Below, piece by piece: positions 1 to 9,054 of a stretch of 64,000 bases of DNA. Under the pieces are notes generated by a model. The model worked only from the letters and a program-made list of their open reading frames with translations. It had not been told where the DNA came from and made no database searches. Position 1 is the first letter of the stretch. Each line of letters starts with the position of its first letter. The stretch covers positions 124,001-188,000 of the forward strand of contig NC_090774.1 in NCBI RefSeq assembly GCF_001761485.1. Direction: 5' to 3'. The position numbers were made by a program, and so were the translations under genes. This DNA comes from Yarrowia lipolytica (lineage: Eukaryota; Ascomycota; Dipodascomycetes; Dipodascales).

Positions 1-38
1 GCTTGCATATCACGTGCGATTAGAAAACCAACGACTAC

Positions 39-518
39 TTATCTCCCAATCACACCGTCCTTAGGTTGTGGCTCAGAGCTCGCAAAACCCAGACCCAAGC
101 CACACAGGTGCAGAAGCCCACGTCTTAGAGGTGTTCTCCAGTATTTCCCGGCGGAGTTGGTGGACTTTTTTTCTCGCGAGTTTGGCAGCAAGGTGGAGGA
201 CTTGTACTTCAATGGGTTATAGAGGCTCACTACGATAGTTGTCATAGCCATTGCCATACGTCCCTCAAGGAGGGGGAAGAACAAGAGCAAAAGTTGCCCT
301 ATATAGACGGTCATAGGATCCACCATACAACGCTTGTAGTTATAGCCACACGAAGACTCCTTCAGACGAGATGCGCTCCAGAACCGGAATGGCTTACAAG
401 GGTCAACATTGGACGGGGAAAAAATAATAATATCGTCAATAATGTCCAAAAGAGGACCAATTCCAAAAAGTCTGAAAGAAAGCTTCCCCTGCCTAACATT
501 CTTGGCTTGAAGATTCAT
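39..518 (-). CDS. uncertain ORF, 159 codons, possible membrane protein
   Basis: An ATG-started reading frame of 159 codons runs to TAA. I do not recognise the protein. It has a hydrophobic stretch near residues 73-100 (TVYIGQLLLLFFPLLEG and what follows) that could be one membrane segment, flanked by charged parts. Codon choice is neither clearly coding nor clearly random. A second coding-like patch lies upstream on the same strand (605-745), so this could be the last part of a larger, spliced or decayed gene. It could also be a chance ORF. Confidence 0.25.
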   Translation of the reverse strand: MNLQAKNVRQGKLSFRLFGIGPLLDIIDDIIIFSPSNVDPCKPFRFWSASRLKESSCGYNYKRCMVDPMTVYIGQLLLLFFPLLEGRMAMAMTTIVVSLYNPLKYKSSTLLPNSREKKSTNSAGKYWRTPLRRGLLHLCGLGLGFASSEPQPKDGVIGR

Positions 519-1188
519 GTTTCACGATTCACAAAGTGAGAGGTGTGGCTGCTAGCACGTGTTGAGGGAGTTAGCGGAAAGCTAGTCTTGTGTGGCGGGG
601 CAGATTAGACCTTGGTGAAGGCCCTGATACGAGCAGCGCCGAGGTGTTTTCCAATGTGGTATGCCTTGTCCAGATACTTGTACTTATTTCTGTATGTATC
701 GTACTTTTGCCTGACCCTTGTTATTCTTGTGTGTAGTATCTGCACTTACAATTGACCGGTCACCGGTCCGAAGCCGCTTCGGGATACTCAGAGATTAGCA
801 TTGACTCAATCTTAAAACATACAGTACATGTTGACGAATAATTTCTTGTACTCGCACTTGTAGCTACCAGTACCGTAAATCACATTGAAAAAAGCCACCT
901 TTCCCGAGTGTTGATTCCTCTACTACGGAGGTACGAACATGGAAATTTTTGATCGCAACGTTGAATTGTTTTACAACGTGTTCTCGGACCACGGCCGAAG
1001 GTGGCAAACAGTAAAACCAGTACTATTGCGTGTTTAGCGGGAATCGAACCAAGGGTGTATAGCGTTTGTATCAACTCGGCTTAGTAATCACGGGCTAAAT
1101 ATGATACATCTGACATGCACGATTTTTGAGATTTCAAGGATCATCTAAACGACGGTGGCCACGACAATCATCAGTATACACAGGGGGC
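519..1188. other. intergenic, left of RPP40, with a coding-like patch
   Basis: No full gene is visible. On the minus strand, positions 745 to 605 form an open frame of 46 codons ending in TAA. The codons nearest the stop (reading ...YKYLDKAYHIGKHLG...) look like real Yarrowia coding sequence, but there is no ATG and no clear splice acceptor with a CTAAC branch site. TACTTGTAC occurs at 675-683. A tRNA-like T-loop string near 1031-1040 does not fold into a full tRNA. Confidence 0.4.
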
Positions 1189-2253
1189 ATGTCAAGAACA
1201 AGGATACAATACAAGGCGCCGGTAGAGAAGCATGTCAAGGAGCAAAACCTGCCGTGCGGCGTGGATGTGGTTTTCCCTTCAAATGGATCGCTACAATCGT
1301 CAGTGGAGACTCTGATTGAACAGTACAGCAAGGAGCTGAAGAGCTACACAGTCAAAGGGCCTCTCAGCATGTTTTTCGCACCTCGAGAAGATGGGTCGAG
1401 TTTCTCTGCGTCTGTATTCCAAAAATCCGATGCCTGGATCATCTCCAAAAGCCGGATCGACTCGGACAATGTATTTGCAGTATGGAGAGGAAACGTTCAC
1501 ATGAGTCTGACGAGATCGACCTACCAGACTTCTGGTTTGAACGGAAAGAAGTCGCGCTACGGAGACAAATACCTCATTTCGTTCAACTTGCGAAACCCAA
1601 ACTTCCATATTGGTACCAAACAACACAACCGATTTCTGTTTGGCTTGGAACAGCTGGACAAACTGCACCCTGACTTGGAGTATTCTGTGACAGTTCATGC
1701 CAATGACGCCAGATATGTCTCCGAGTATCTTTCCAATGTCAAAGAGGTGCCTCTCAAAACTACAGTCTCCGAGAGAAACGTACTTGTACCTTCCATGACT
1801 CCTCCAGTGGTCCCTGAACTCACAGACGCCCATTCTGGTGCCAAGGTGGACGTGTCTCAGAAATATAGGGACCATCTGTTTGAGAGCTGGGCTCTGGGAC
1901 TCCAAGAATGGGTAGGGCTGGCTTCAATTGGAGCAGGCCGGATTGCATCGGATGATAACGTGAATAATCTCTTCAGCCAGTACCAGGTTGAAGATGGCCA
2001 ACCTGCAAATGTTACAAATATCCAGGTGGTTGGGATGTGTCCTCTTTTGGCATCCAAGCTCAAGATACTAGGGGAGCAAACCAATGCCCCATTCTTTGCA
2101 TTCACTGTCTACGGTGTTCAAGACACGCCCTACTCGTGGGACAACAAGGAGCACCAGTATGACAATGGCGGCGAAAATGATTACACCATTATTGACATTG
2201 GAGACGATGTATTGTCATTCGAAACAGTAGGACACAGCGACATGTACATTTAA
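1189..2253 (+). CDS. RPP40: RNase P/RNase MRP subunit Rpp40-like
   Basis: The product (354 residues) resembles the Rpp40 subunit of nuclear RNase P, the enzyme that removes 5' leaders from pre-tRNA. The match runs along the protein. A block near residues 104-131 (TYQTSGLNGKKS, then YLISFNL) corresponds to the human TYEETGLQG region. A Trp-Gly block, EWVGLAS, lies at 240-246. Close to the C terminus DTPYSWDNKEH followed by GGENDY matches human DSPVSWEKNEH and GGEHLY. Length agrees with human RPP40 (about 363). The open frame extends upstream to a TTG at 1126, but the first in-frame ATG is at 1189 and is taken as the start. Saccharomyces has no obvious Rpp40, so its presence here is of evolutionary interest. 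The role in RNase P or MRP is inferred from the family. Confidence 0.88.
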   Translation: MSRTRIQYKAPVEKHVKEQNLPCGVDVVFPSNGSLQSSVETLIEQYSKELKSYTVKGPLSMFFAPREDGSSFSASVFQKSDAWIISKSRIDSDNVFAVWRGNVHMSLTRSTYQTSGLNGKKSRYGDKYLISFNLRNPNFHIGTKQHNRFLFGLEQLDKLHPDLEYSVTVHANDARYVSEYLSNVKEVPLKTTVSERNVLVPSMTPPVVPELTDAHSGAKVDVSQKYRDHLFESWALGLQEWVGLASIGAGRIASDDNVNNLFSQYQVEDGQPANVTNIQVVGMCPLLASKLKILGEQTNAPFFAFTVYGVQDTPYSWDNKEHQYDNGGENDYTIIDIGDDVLSFETVGHSDMYI

Positions 2254-2429
2254 TTGCATTACATCATTCTCATAATTAAATACCACTTATTTGTAGCTAT
2301 CAGTTACTTTCCTAATCAGTATTTCCCCTTAAAATTTTCTCATAATCGGATATCGTTACTATATACATCATTATTCATTATGCTTGCTTGGTGCAAAGAT
2401 CCAAAGAGTCTAAAGTCTAGCTAGTTGGT

Positions 2430-4607
2430 CTAGTTCTTGATAAGATTGCCTCTGTTTTCCTCAATATCCTTGGCTTCCTCCTCGGAAATCTCGGACTCAA
2501 TCTCGCCCTCAATGGTGGCCTTTTCTCCCTCGGTGATCTTGGGCTCAGCAACCTCCTCCTCCTCCTTGGCTCGCAGGAGATTAGACAGGGCAGAGTCGTG
2601 GTTGGCGTAGAGCTCGGTGAACTTGCCCTGCTCAGCGACAGTACCTTCGTTGGAGAGAACGATGACTCGATCAGCTCGTTTGATGGTGGACAGTCGGTGG
2701 GCAATGGAGATGGTAGTGGAATTGCCATCCATGAGTCGCTGCAGAGCCTCGTTAACAGAGGACTCGGAATCGGTATCCAGAGCAGAGGTGGCTTCGTCCA
2801 AAATCAGAATAGCTGGGTTCTTAATCAGAGCTCGTGCAATGGCAATTCGCTGCTTCTGGCCTCCAGACAACTGGGTTCCTCGAGCTCCAACCTGGGTGTC
2901 AATACCCTGGGGGAAGTCGGCCAGGAACGTGCAATTAGCCTTTCGAGCAGCTTCAATGATCTCATCTCGGGTAGCCTCCGGCTTTCCGTATCTGATGTTG
3001 GAGGCAATTGTGCCAGAAAAGAGAACAGGTTCCTGGGACACCACACCAATCTGTTTTCGCAACGATCTAACGTTGAAATCTCGAATGTTGTTGCCTCCAA
3101 TGCTAATGTAACCCTTGGTGGGGTCGTAGAATCGCAACAGCAAGGAGGTGATGGTGGATTTTCCTCCTCCAGAAGGACCGACAATACAGACGTTGGAACC
3201 AGCGGGGATGGAGAAGTTGAGATCGGTGAAAATAGGCAGAGAGGGACGGGTGGGGTAGGCAAAGGCGACATGGTTGAAGTCAATGTTGCCTCGGGCAGAC
3301 TCCAGATGGGGGCCCTTAGTGGCGTTGATGGCAGGCTCTCGGTCGTTCAGTTCAAACAGACGAGAGGCAGCACCAGCACCCTTCATGAGCTCCGAGTAGA
3401 AAGACGAGACGGAGTGCATGGCTCCTCCTGTGTATCCAGCATACAGCATGAAGGAGGTGAGGTCTCCCAGAGATAGTTGGCCAGTAGATACCATTTGAGA
3501 ACCCATAACTAGAAGAGCCAAAATGGTCATGTTTCCAGACAGAGAGAAGAAGCCATGGAACATTCCGTTGGCCATAGCATCCTTCTTACCAATGTCAAAC
3601 ACGGCACGAATCTTGGAGTTGTACAGCCGTACCTCCTGGATTTCTCCTCCAAAGGACTGGGCCGTTCTAATATTACCAAGACGTTCCTCTGATACCTTAG
3701 TCAGACCACCGACGGCGGTCTGGAGCTCTCGAGAGATATGTCGAAGCTTCTTTCCGTAGATAACCGCGATAATAGCCACGGGAGGGGCTACCAGCATCAT
3801 GAACGTGGCGAGTTTGAGAGAGACGTAGGACATCATTCCGAGTCCAACGACACCGGAGATGATAGATCGTACACCGTCGGACATGTTGTTGGTGACAGAT
3901 TTGGCCACGACCTGGGCGTCCGTAGACAGACGCGAAATCAGGTCTCCGACTCGGTTGGCATCGAAAAACTCTGCGTCCTGAGTCACGGTTCGCTTGTACA
4001 GCTGAGCTCGAAGACGGGCAGACAGACGTTCGGAAATGACTCGCAGGCAGTAGACTCGGCCCATATTGCACATGGCTCCGATGATGAACAGACCTCCAAG
4101 GGCAATGTAGAACTGCTTCAACGGCAGTCCGAAAACCTTTCGTTGGTCGGCATCCTCTGGGTCCTTTTCGTCCTCGGAAACAACATCCATGATCTTACCA
4201 ATGGAGAGGGGCACGGTCATGGAGATAGCGGCCGACAGGAACAGCAGCGTGAAAGCTCCAATGAGCGGCCACACCTCGTCCTTCACGAGTCGGAAGAGCC
4301 GGAAAATGTCTCCAACTCCCTGGTTCTTGTCAGAATTACGGGACGTGAGTTTTGCTTGGAGATTGATGTCGCCAGCAGCCTTGGCTCGCTCGGAAGGAGA
4401 CACGTTCACGGGAGTCGCGTCATCGTCGGAGATACCTTTGGACTTGTTCTGATTGAGGATTGGGAGGTACGAAGAGAAGGGTCGAGCGGCAAGTGTAGGG
4501 TAGACGGAGGGCGAAGAGGGTCGCAGAAAGAGGGATCGGACAGGCAGAGGCCGTAATGGCGATCTAGCGTGCCACAGAGGACTCAGTCGGGCCACTCTCG
4601 GGAGCAT
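2430..4607 (-). CDS. MDL1: mitochondrial inner-membrane ABC half-transporter (Mdl1/ABCB10 type)
   Basis: This 725-residue protein has one transmembrane domain followed by one nucleotide-binding domain, the ABCB half-transporter layout. The first 50 residues are rich in Arg, Leu, Ser and Pro with no acids, as expected for a mitochondrial presequence. The membrane domain spans roughly 105-400. The ATPase part has Walker A GPSGGGKST (477-485), signature LSGGQ (580-584), Walker B ILILDEAT (600-607) and the H-loop His near 637, so all catalytic motifs are intact. The C-terminal 50 residues are Glu-rich. Family members work as dimers in the inner membrane; yeast Mdl1 exports peptides made by matrix proteolysis. 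Mdl1 and Mdl2 are hard to tell apart from sequence alone. It ends tail to tail with RPP40, 176 bp apart. Confidence 0.88.
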   Translation of the reverse strand: MLPRVARLSPLWHARSPLRPLPVRSLFLRPSSPSVYPTLAARPFSSYLPILNQNKSKGISDDDATPVNVSPSERAKAAGDINLQAKLTSRNSDKNQGVGDIFRLFRLVKDEVWPLIGAFTLLFLSAAISMTVPLSIGKIMDVVSEDEKDPEDADQRKVFGLPLKQFYIALGGLFIIGAMCNMGRVYCLRVISERLSARLRAQLYKRTVTQDAEFFDANRVGDLISRLSTDAQVVAKSVTNNMSDGVRSIISGVVGLGMMSYVSLKLATFMMLVAPPVAIIAVIYGKKLRHISRELQTAVGGLTKVSEERLGNIRTAQSFGGEIQEVRLYNSKIRAVFDIGKKDAMANGMFHGFFSLSGNMTILALLVMGSQMVSTGQLSLGDLTSFMLYAGYTGGAMHSVSSFYSELMKGAGAASRLFELNDREPAINATKGPHLESARGNIDFNHVAFAYPTRPSLPIFTDLNFSIPAGSNVCIVGPSGGGKSTITSLLLRFYDPTKGYISIGGNNIRDFNVRSLRKQIGVVSQEPVLFSGTIASNIRYGKPEATRDEIIEAARKANCTFLADFPQGIDTQVGARGTQLSGGQKQRIAIARALIKNPAILILDEATSALDTDSESSVNEALQRLMDGNSTTISIAHRLSTIKRADRVIVLSNEGTVAEQGKFTELYANHDSALSNLLRAKEEEEVAEPKITEGEKATIEGEIESEISEEEAKDIEENRGNLIKN

Positions 4608-5227
4608 GGTGGATGTGTGGGATTCCGGATTCTGGAGACAAAATGGGTGTAAATGTTATTTTCGGGTGAGAGTTGCATGTGCGTCTGCCGCTCGCTCAGT
4701 GTTGGGTGGCTGGAATGGGTGTTTTTTGGGGTAAAGATGCGAGCGTGAAAGACACGTTTGAGACATTGAAGAGTGTATGGACAGCGAGTTGGTTCTATAT
4801 ATAAAGAGCCTTCTTCTACCCGACATTATCTACTACTTCCGCCACCCCTATATAATTATAGATCAGTCCAAAGGCTTGTTAATAATGTTAGTTGGTCTGG
4901 GGGTGACTAAGTTTGCGGTTTTCAACCCCGACTATTCCGAAGCGACTGAAGCTCTGAGGGACAGTGTGACGTTACACGTGGTGGTGGTTAAAAACACGAC
5001 GCAATCACGATTACGATACGTGATGAATATTGTGATTAGTCAGTATGGGCTAGAAACGCATAATTTACAGGCGCAAGTACAACAAACCCCAATCACAGCT
5101 ACAATACTGTACTCCCGTCCCATGTCTACCATATCCCAGACCCAAACCCTTCACTCAACTCCACCACCCAACCAATACTCCTCCACTTTCTCGTTTTAAA
5201 AAGTCATTTATTCATTTCATGATTCGT
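4608..5227. promoter_or_regulatory. MDL1 upstream region / ATP15 3' flank
   Basis: This 620-bp gap lies between the MDL1 start and the ATP15 stop, both genes reading leftward, so it should hold the MDL1 promoter. TATATATAA is seen near 4795-4803 and a CACGTG E-box at 4976-4981. A 140-codon open frame on the plus strand has the composition of promoter DNA and no homology I recognise. Confidence 0.5.
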
Positions 5228-5639
5228 CTATTTCTTGTAGATCTTGACGTCACCCTCTGTTGTTAGTATTGTCGCTTGATTGATTCGCATTCTCCTTCTC
5301 TCTCTCAAATACTCACGCTTTCCAGACTCCCACTTGGCGACCTTAATCTCAGAGAGATCTCGGGCGTTGACATGGGCTCGCTTCTGCTCGGTAAGGGCCT
5401 TTCGGACGGTTCGAGCAGCAATGGCAGAGTACTTGTTGAAGCTGGGTTAGTATGTGTCTTTGAATCGCTAATGTGTGCTGTGTCGTGGGTGCTGGTGTTC
5501 ATGGACATGAGTCGGACATGGGTCGGACAGCCGAAAAAACAGCAATTCGGAACGCAATCAGTCCATCAGCGCAATTGGCGAGTCATTGCACCCCGTTCGA
5601 TGGTACTCACGAAAAACCGGCAGACTTCCAGGCAGACAT
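5228..5639 (-). CDS. ATP15: F1Fo-ATP synthase subunit epsilon, three exons
   Basis: Spliced gene of 60 codons: exon 1 5639-5611, exon 2 5441-5317, exon 3 5256-5228. Intron 1 (169 nt) and intron 2 (60 nt) both begin GTGAGT and carry TACTAAC just before the acceptor (TACTAACCCAG and TACTAACAACAG), ideal Yarrowia signals. The protein begins MSAWKSAGFSFNKYSAIAAR and ends DVKIYKK. Yeast Atp15 begins MSAWRKAGISYAAYLNVAAQ and has 62 residues, so start, length and pattern agree. It is the small subunit of the central stalk of mitochondrial ATP synthase, bound to gamma and delta, with no cleaved presequence. It is divergent from POL5, with only 277 bp between them. Intron 2 is a multiple of three with no in-frame stop, so retention would keep the frame open. 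Confidence 0.88.
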
Positions 5640-5916
5640 TGTGTGGTGTTGTTTTCTGAGAAGGGTGATGTAGTGTTGGAGGCTTTTTGCAGATGGCGGT
5701 TGGGAGACGTGGTTGGTGCTGTAATGTTCAGCGCAATACGCATATAAAGAGTAAAACAAGGACCGTATTAAGTAAGCTCCCTGACCCAAAGGACCTTATT
5801 GAAAGTTCTGTCGTTAGGCTCGCTCTGCGCCAACTCTAATAATTTTTGGTCAAATGTACATAGAAACGGTGCAGTAAATATACACAACAGTACTACCGTT
5901 CGACGACCGACAAATC
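5640..5916. promoter_or_regulatory. shared divergent promoter, ATP15 / POL5
   Basis: All sequence between the two start codons (277 bp) must serve both genes. An A/T-rich block AATAATTTTTGG near 5838-5849 resembles the RRPE element (AAAATTTT-like) found upstream of ribosome-biogenesis genes in other yeasts, about 70 bp before POL5. This reading is an inference from known yeast motifs. Confidence 0.45.
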
Positions 5917-8900
5917 ATGGCATCAGAACGACCTGACCAGGAGTACATTGACACTTTCTGGAAATTGTCTTCCAACGACCCGGAGGAGCGAGTGGAGGGC
6001 TGCAAGGAGCTTATTTCGACCACGGATAGTGATGTCAAGTGGAACTATGGTATCAAGAGACTGATCAAGGGTCTGGCATCGCCCAAGCCCAGTGCCCGAC
6101 TTGGATTCTCTACTGCCCTCACAGAGTTTGTGTCTCTCCCCTACGGTCTGACTGTGGACGGCTACTTTGATTTGCTCAATGAGCACCTTCCTTTGGCCTC
6201 TGGTATGAAGACCAAAGAGATCAGAAACACTCTTCTTGGGCGGCTTTTTGGCATTCAGGCTATTTCCGGCTCCCAGTTGCTTCGAATTGACGACTCCGAG
6301 GGATTCCAGCGGTTCATCGACTACGCCGTTGAGATTAGTGTCAAGAAGGCCTGGCTTCGAGAGCTCGCCTTCTTTGCCATTGTGCAGTTCATCAAGCGAG
6401 AGCTGGGCTCCAAAAAGAAACTCGCCGACAAGAGCTACATCATTGAGAAGTTGAAGGACACCAAACTGGACAAGACCCCTGAGGCTGTTGCTGTTTACCT
6501 CACTATTGGTGGTGAAGAATGGGACCCTCTGGCAAAAAACAATGCTGTTGAGCTCGGAAAGATCCTCAAGGATGTTTCTTCCCCCCAGGATGATGATAAC
6601 TCCAAGCAGAAGGGAAACTGGTCGCCCAAGCCCAACTTTGTGTGGCCCATGATCCTGCAGATTCTATCTGAGGACGAGGTGGAGGAAGTCAAGGAAAGCA
6701 AAAAGAGCAAGAAGGACGACAAGAAGAAGGACAAGAAGAAGGATAAGAAGAAGGAGGAGATCAAGGATGATTCTGAGCGAATCACTCTGCCTGTATTCTG
6801 GAACATTGTGGTTGACCAGTCTCTGTTTTCCCAGTCTGCATCTCCTGAGCGAAAGTACTGGGGCTTCGAAATTCTTCAGCTCGCCCTTGGTATTGTGAGC
6901 AAGGACAAGGTCGGCATTCTTCTGTCTCCCAACCTTCTGCGAACATTGATCAACCAGCTCGGTTCTTCTGATAGACTGCTGAACAAGGCTGCAAAGCACG
7001 TGGTGACTAAGTTGTGTGAGCTTGCACCCACTCCTGTTGGCCCTGAGATCATTAAGGCTCTTTTGCTCAACCCCGGTGGATCTCTCAACTTTGACCGACT
7101 CACCAAGACCAAGACCATTCACAACATGCTCGCTAACATTGACACTTCTGCTGTCCCCACCATTATCGAGCTTCTCAAACAAGTGTTCATTGCTCCTGAG
7201 GAGAAGGCTGGAAAAGCACTTGATGGCAAGCGACAGTGGGCTTTGGACCAGATGCTTGGCCTGGTTCGACGATTCCAGGTCGAAGCTCTTGCCAACGCTG
7301 ACGTCGACTGGATTGACGAGATCATCAAGTTCATGATCCGATGGGGTTTCTTCAAAGACAACAGTGGCAAGAAGCGAAAGCATGATGAGTCTGACTTTGT
7401 GCCCCTCTCTCACAGGACAGTCAAAGATTGTCTTGGCCGGTTCAATTCAGTGCTCTCCTCTGTTCTTAATACTGCTCGACCCGACAGCAACACATGGGCC
7501 TACTCCGCCTGGAACTACCTTAGTGGTATGATGTCTGAGTATGAGCTGATCTACGATATTGGACAGTCCACAAAGGGCGAGAAAAGTGGTGATGAGGATG
7601 AGGACGAAGATGATGATGAGGATGATGAGGATGATGAGGATGCTATGGAGGTTGATGCTGGCGAGGAAGTTACTGAGATCAAGGACAAGAGTGTCAAGAC
7701 TCTCGACAAGATCAGACACCTTCGACTGTCTCCTCACGGTGACAACGCTCTTCTCAAGTCGTTTGAGGTTCTATTCTCGCTTGTTCTCCTGCAACTCTAC
7801 CAACAGGATGAGGAGTCTATTGGTGTCCTCAGTGATCTGCTGGAGTGCTACGGTAAGATTCGAGAGGAGGACGACGAGGTTCTTACAGATATCATTGTTT
7901 CTTTCATTTCGCGACGATCTGCTCTTCTGAAAAAGATGGTTGACGTCGTTTGGGAGGGTTTGGTTCTCGAGAACAAGGTCAACATGCAGCTTGTGTTTGA
8001 CGTTCTTAAAACCGAGGAGAACGTCAAGGGTCAGGAAAAGCTTTTTGGTGAGGAGGGCGAGGAAGATGAGGATGAGGAGGACGAGGACGAAATTGAGCGA
8101 GCTAACGCTGCCATGGGCAATGATGACAGTGATGACGACGAAGAGGATGCCGACGGTGAGGACAACGATTCTGACGATTCTGATGATTCGGACTCGGACT
8201 CGGACTCGGACTCTGATTCTGATTCTGAATCCAACTCTCTTTCGCATAACGACATCTCTGAGGCCGATCGAAAGCTTACTCTTGCTCTCTCTGAGGCTCT
8301 TGGAACCAAGGAAGAGGAAGATGCCTCTGATAACGACACAGACTCCTCTATGGATGACGACCAAATGCTTGCTCTTGACAGCCAGCTTGCTACCATCTTC
8401 AAGGAGCGAGCCCAGGTTGAGGGAGACAAGGAGAATGGCAAGAAAGTTCTTACAAAGAACCAGCAGAAGAAGAAGGACGCTGCCGAGGCCAAGGAGTCTA
8501 TTGTTCAGTTTAAGCACAAGGCTCTGGATCTCATTGCCGTCTACCTCAAGTCCTACGTTAACCGAGAGTGGGGTCTTGAGATTTTTGAGTGTGGTTTTAT
8601 TCTGCTCGATCTGGTTGGAGCTACTAAGGACCGAGCTCTTTCCGACAAGACCCAGACCGTTCTCAAGCAGCGCCTCTACAAGCTGCGGTACCAAAACTTT
8701 GTGGCCGAGGATGCCGAGAGCGAGCTAGAGGAGCTTCTCGCCAAATGTCACGATCAAGCCTTGGCTGCATCAAACCCAGGACACGCTAATGTGCTTGCAG
8801 GCATGTCCATGCTGGTGTCCAAAGCTCTTGAGGACCGTGGTCAGATCGAGCAGGTGGTGCGACAGTATGGTGACACCATGCTCGAATGGATCAACAAGCC

Positions 8901-9054
8901 CAAGAGCAAGCTCGGACCCAACATGTTCTTTGATCTTGCCAACTGGGCCGGAGACCTACGAAAGCGGGCCAAGGAGGTCAAGAAGGCTCAAGTTGAGCTT
9001 ACCGAGACCATCAACGAGGAGATGGCCGAGAAGGAGGAGGAAAACAATGAGTAA
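5917..9054 (+). CDS. POL5: Pol5/MYBBP1A family nucleolar protein
   Basis: The 1045-residue protein matches the Pol5 (MYBBP1A) family in length (yeast Pol5 is 1022) and in its N-terminal pattern: an early FWKLSSNDPEERV segment followed by helical HEAT-like repeats. Despite its name, Pol5 is not a replicative polymerase; in yeast it binds rDNA and is needed for rRNA synthesis and 60S subunit assembly in the nucleolus. Low-complexity inserts are prominent: a Lys/Asp run near residues 261-285, a Glu/Asp run near 557-578, and long Asp/Glu/Ser runs near 708-772 that include DSDSDSDSDSDS. The C terminus is Glu-rich. Such acidic tracts are usual in nucleolar proteins. No intron is needed. Together with PWP1 and PNO1 it is one of three ribosome-assembly genes in the window. 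Confidence 0.85.
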   Translation: MASERPDQEYIDTFWKLSSNDPEERVEGCKELISTTDSDVKWNYGIKRLIKGLASPKPSARLGFSTALTEFVSLPYGLTVDGYFDLLNEHLPLASGMKTKEIRNTLLGRLFGIQAISGSQLLRIDDSEGFQRFIDYAVEISVKKAWLRELAFFAIVQFIKRELGSKKKLADKSYIIEKLKDTKLDKTPEAVAVYLTIGGEEWDPLAKNNAVELGKILKDVSSPQDDDNSKQKGNWSPKPNFVWPMILQILSEDEVEEVKESKKSKKDDKKKDKKKDKKKEEIKDDSERITLPVFWNIVVDQSLFSQSASPERKYWGFEILQLALGIVSKDKVGILLSPNLLRTLINQLGSSDRLLNKAAKHVVTKLCELAPTPVGPEIIKALLLNPGGSLNFDRLTKTKTIHNMLANIDTSAVPTIIELLKQVFIAPEEKAGKALDGKRQWALDQMLGLVRRFQVEALANADVDWIDEIIKFMIRWGFFKDNSGKKRKHDESDFVPLSHRTVKDCLGRFNSVLSSVLNTARPDSNTWAYSAWNYLSGMMSEYELIYDIGQSTKGEKSGDEDEDEDDDEDDEDDEDAMEVDAGEEVTEIKDKSVKTLDKIRHLRLSPHGDNALLKSFEVLFSLVLLQLYQQDEESIGVLSDLLECYGKIREEDDEVLTDIIVSFISRRSALLKKMVDVVWEGLVLENKVNMQLVFDVLKTEENVKGQEKLFGEEGEEDEDEEDEDEIERANAAMGNDDSDDDEEDADGEDNDSDDSDDSDSDSDSDSDSDSESNSLSHNDISEADRKLTLALSEALGTKEEEDASDNDTDSSMDDDQMLALDSQLATIFKERAQVEGDKENGKKVLTKNQQKKKDAAEAKESIVQFKHKALDLIAVYLKSYVNREWGLEIFECGFILLDLVGATKDRALSDKTQTVLKQRLYKLRYQNFVAEDAESELEELLAKCHDQALAASNPGHANVLAGMSMLVSKALEDRGQIEQVVRQYGDTMLEWINKPKSKLGPNMFFDLANWAGDLRKRAKEVKKAQVELTETINEEMAEKEEENNE

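Noticed and set aside
1027-1100. tRNA-like string on the minus strand (GGTTCGATTCC plus a pairing GCTAAA/TTTAGC)
   Set aside because: The T-loop core is present, but the T stem pairs for only two bases, no proper anticodon arm fits, and lengths are off. It does not fold as a tRNA.
4777-5199. 140-codon plus-strand frame
   Set aside because: It lies in the MDL1 promoter, includes a TATA run and shows no coding bias or recognisable motif.
7560-8690. Long minus-strand frames opposite POL5
   Set aside because: They mirror the acidic Asp/Glu/Ser codons of POL5 (giving Leu/Val/Ile or Ser runs) and are shadows of the real gene.
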